Source of the DNA: Pseudomonadota bacterium
Lineage (GTDB): Bacteria; Pseudomonadota; Alphaproteobacteria; Acetobacterales; Acetobacteraceae
Length of the DNA: 9,404 nucleotides
Direction: 5' to 3'
Assembly: GCA_021784255.1 (NCBI GenBank)
Contig: JAJXSZ010000102.1
Coordinates: forward strand, 1-9,404
Shown here: one piece after another, positions 7,266 through 9,404 of the stretch
How positions within the stretch are numbered: the first letter of the stretch is position 1
How the letters are laid out: each line of letters starts with the position of its first letter
Notes under the pieces: generated by a model
Told to the model about the DNA's origin: nothing
The model's input: only the letters and a program-made list of their open reading frames with translations
The model's database searches: none
Translations under genes and position numbers: made by a program

Positions 7266-9404
7266 TCATCCTTCCTCGCGTCGCGGCAGCCCATGCCGGG
7301 CCCGCCATAGCGTTTCCGCCGTCAGCGGCATGTCCAGATGCTCCACGCCAAAAGGCGATAGCGCGTCGACCGCCGCATTGACCACCGACGCGGGCACGCC
7401 GATGCAGCCAGCCTCGCCCACGCCCTTTGCCCCCAACGGGTTAAGATGCGTGGGAGTCGCGAGGCTCGCGAGACGCGTCGGTGGCATCCCGTCCGCTCGC
7501 GGCAGGGCGTAGTCCAGCAGTGAACCGGTCAGCAGTTGGCCGGCTCCATCGTAGACCACGCGCTCACACAGTGCCTCCCCCAGCCCCTGCGCGATACCGC
7601 CCAGTAATTGGCCTTCCACCAGCATGGGATTGACGACACGCCCGGTGTCATCGACCAGCGTGAGCGCCTCCACGACGGGCGCCAGGGTGTCCGGATCGCA
7701 GCGCAGCGCCGCGATGCAGCAGCCGCTGCTCCACGCTTCGCCCGCCGCAACGAAGCGCAACTCTGTGCGAAGCGGTGCCGGCGCCAGCGCCGCCAGCGCC
7801 GACCAGGAAAGGAAGCCTGCGGGACCATCGAACCCTCCCTCGGTCAGGCGCGCCCCCCCTCCGAGCACTGCGTCCGCGACCGGTTGTGCCTGCTCGACGA
7901 TCGCTTCCGCCACACGCAGCAGTGCGCTGCCGCCAATACCGGTGCTGCGGCTGGCCAGCGCGCCGATCCCGGCCGGGGTCGCGGCGGTGTCGCCGTGGCA
8001 CACGCACACCTGCCGGGGCTCGCAGCGCAACACGCTGGCAGCGATCTGCGCGAAGGCCGTCTCGCGCCCCTGGCCCTGCGCCGTACTCCCCGTCGCGGCC
8101 TCGAAACTTCCGTCCCGCATCAGGGTGATCCGCGCGCTTTCCCAACCCTGTCCGCAGGGCTCGACATACATCGCAACACCGATGCCGACGATCTCACCCG
8201 CGTTGCGCCGGGTGGCCTGCGCCGCACGCAGCCCCATGTAGCCCGAGAGCGTGACGGCACGATCGAGCAGGCCTGGGAAGTCGCCGGAATCGAGCGTGCC
8301 GGTGGCCCGCGCGTGCGGCATCTGCGCAGGGGTCAGCAGGTTGTGCCGGCGCAGCGCCACGGGGTCCATCCCCAGCCGGCGTGCCGCCATGTCGACCAGG
8401 CGTTCCATCAGCATCGCGCCCTCCGGCCGGCCGGCGCCACGATAGATGCCCATCGGCGCCGTGGCGGTGGCATACCCCGCGGCCGCGATGTCGAGCGCCT
8501 TCACGTCGTAGGGCCCTGGCAGCACGCGCGCCGCGTTGCGGCCCGGAACAACAGCACTGTAGGGCATCCAATGCCCCAGGGGCGCGCGAATACGCGCACG
8601 CAGGCCGAGCATGCTGCCATCCGCTGCCAGCACCAGCTCGCCCTCGCTACGAAGCCCGCGCCCGTGCGGGCCCGCGAGCAGTTCCTCGGACCGCGAGCCG
8701 CGCCAGCGCACCGCGCCGCCCAGATGGCGCGCGGCCCAGGCGGTGAACGTCTCCTCCGCGCCGACTGAGGCGCGCGCGCCGAACGCGCCGCCGACATCGG
8801 GCGCAATGACCCGGATATTGCTGGTGGGCTCACCGAGAATGGCTGCGAGGTCGTCGCGGGCGCGATGCGGCGACTGCGTCTGCAGCCACACTGTGAGCAG
8901 CCGTGCCTTCGTGTCCCAGGCCGCGAGCGCGCCGCGCGGCTCCATCGGCAGGGCCGCAAGCCTCGCGTGGCGTACCCGCGTGGCGACACGGACCGCCCCC
9001 CGCGGCATGGCGTCCCGGGCCCATGCCTCGGCGAAGCCGCCGGGCGCCTCCGACGCGGCACATTCGATCTCTACCGCGACCGCCTCGGCCGCCAGCGTGG
9101 CTTCGGCGAGGCTCCTCGCGACCACGCCGGCCACGGGCTGGCCGCAGGCGCCGATCCGCGTTTCCGCAAGCACGGGCAGCGGTGCGACGATGAGCGAGGG
9201 AGCAAGCGGATTGACCGCGGCGCTACCGGCAAGCACCAGGTCTGCCGCGGTAAAGACGCCGGAAACGCCTGGCATGGCGCGCGCCGCGTCCGTCTCGATC
9301 CGCCGCAGCACGCCGGGCTCGGTGCCTCGGACGAAAGCGATCTCGCGGCAATCCGGCAAGACGATATCAGTCAGGAACCGTCCGGCGCCATGCAGCAGCG
9401 CCGC
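7266..9404 (-). CDS. Xanthine dehydrogenase/CO-dehydrogenase-family molybdopterin-binding subunit (N-terminus beyond right edge)
   Basis: The frame is open to the window edge, with 712 residues visible of an expected 750-800. It continues upstream of the TTG at 9359 with ALLHGAGRFLTDI, the usual family N-terminal motif, so only a short piece is missing. The protein is the large catalytic subunit of a molybdenum hydroxylase, which hydroxylates N-heterocycles, purines or aldehydes with water-derived oxygen. Visible parts in order are the a/b hammerhead domain, then PMEPRGALAAWD, then VIAPDVGGAFGAR. Next come IYRGAGRPEGAMLMERLVD, the cofactor-region AQGQGRET, VDDTGRVVNPMLVEGQLLGGIAQGLGEAL and NPLGAKGVGEAG. 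The last holds the catalytic Glu (codon 7413-7415). The AYxCSFR active-site loop of true CO dehydrogenase (form I CoxL) is absent; the equivalent IYRGAGR resembles the broader 'form II'/heterocycle group. No small [2Fe-2S] or FAD subunit gene lies downstream, so they may be upstream of the window. Confidence 0.93.
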   Translation of the reverse strand, partial: AALLHGAGRFLTDIVLPDCREIAFVRGTEPGVLRRIETDAARAMPGVSGVFTAADLVLAGSAAVNPLAPSLIVAPLPVLAETRIGACGQPVAGVVARSLAEATLAAEAVAVEIECAASEAPGGFAEAWARDAMPRGAVRVATRVRHARLAALPMEPRGALAAWDTKARLLTVWLQTQSPHRARDDLAAILGEPTSNIRVIAPDVGGAFGARASVGAEETFTAWAARHLGGAVRWRGSRSEELLAGPHGRGLRSEGELVLAADGSMLGLRARIRAPLGHWMPYSAVVPGRNAARVLPGPYDVKALDIAAAGYATATAPMGIYRGAGRPEGAMLMERLVDMAARRLGMDPVALRRHNLLTPAQMPHARATGTLDSGDFPGLLDRAVTLSGYMGLRAAQATRRNAGEIVGIGVAMYVEPCGQGWESARITLMRDGSFEAATGSTAQGQGRETAFAQIAASVLRCEPRQVCVCHGDTAATPAGIGALASRSTGIGGSALLRVAEAIVEQAQPVADAVLGGGARLTEGGFDGPAGFLSWSALAALAPAPLRTELRFVAAGEAWSSGCCIAALRCDPDTLAPVVEALTLVDDTGRVVNPMLVEGQLLGGIAQGLGEALCERVVYDGAGQLLTGSLLDYALPRADGMPPTRLASLATPTHLNPLGAKGVGEAGCIGVPASVVNAAVDALSPFGVEHLDMPLTAETLWRARHGLPRREEG
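7269..7277 (-). promoter_or_regulatory. Ribosome binding site of the DapA-fold gene
   Basis: GAGGAAGGA on the minus strand, 7 nt before the ATG at 7261. It sits within the last codons of the hydroxylase gene and fixes the start at 7261 rather than 7294. Confidence 0.75.

Noticed and set aside
7266..9404. Annotation as true aerobic CO dehydrogenase (coxL)
   Set aside because: The AYxCSFR active-site loop that defines form I CoxL is absent; the loop reads IYRGAGR.

Overview
The window is GC-rich with strong G/C preference at third codon positions. It is tightly packed, and every gene I can support lies on the minus strand. This fits a high-GC proteobacterium with a large catabolic repertoire, for example an Acetobacteraceae/Roseomonas-like, Bradyrhizobium-like or Burkholderiales organism. 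That placement is inferred from style and gene content, not from a marker gene.

Read in the direction of transcription (right to left), the genes are: (1) the large molybdopterin-binding subunit of a xanthine dehydrogenase/CO-dehydrogenase-family hydroxylase, whose N-terminus lies beyond the right edge; (2) a dihydrodipicolinate-synthase-fold enzyme with an unusual active site; (3) 3-hydroxyanthranilate 3,4-dioxygenase (nbaC-type, with the C-terminal rubredoxin-like metal site); (4-7) a branched-chain-amino-acid-type ABC importer, livH-livM-livG-livF; (8, 9) two tandem type-B carboxylesterases that are clearly paralogues of each other, the second cut by the left edge. Gene gaps are 33 nt or less, and several junctions overlap by 1-8 nt, so this looks like one operon of at least nine genes. 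No promoter, terminator, RNA gene, mobile element or CRISPR array is visible. The operon's start and end both lie outside the window.

Taken together (inference), the operon appears to import and break down an aminated or N-heterocyclic aromatic compound. The importer would take up an aromatic acid or amide, the esterases would remove an ester, amide or carbamate group, and the molybdenum hydroxylase would hydroxylate a ring or oxidise an aldehyde. The dioxygenase would then open a 3-hydroxyanthranilate-like ring, and the DapA-fold lyase would handle an oxo-acid or semialdehyde product. The later steps of the known nba/kynurenine lower pathway (aminocarboxymuconate-semialdehyde decarboxylase, 2-aminomuconate-semialdehyde dehydrogenase, 2-aminomuconate deaminase) and the periplasmic binding protein are absent from the window.

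The most interesting points are this gene combination around a fully conserved 3-hydroxyanthranilate dioxygenase, and the DapA-fold enzyme that keeps its Schiff-base lysine but has lost the usual Thr-Thr, Tyr and Arg positions.
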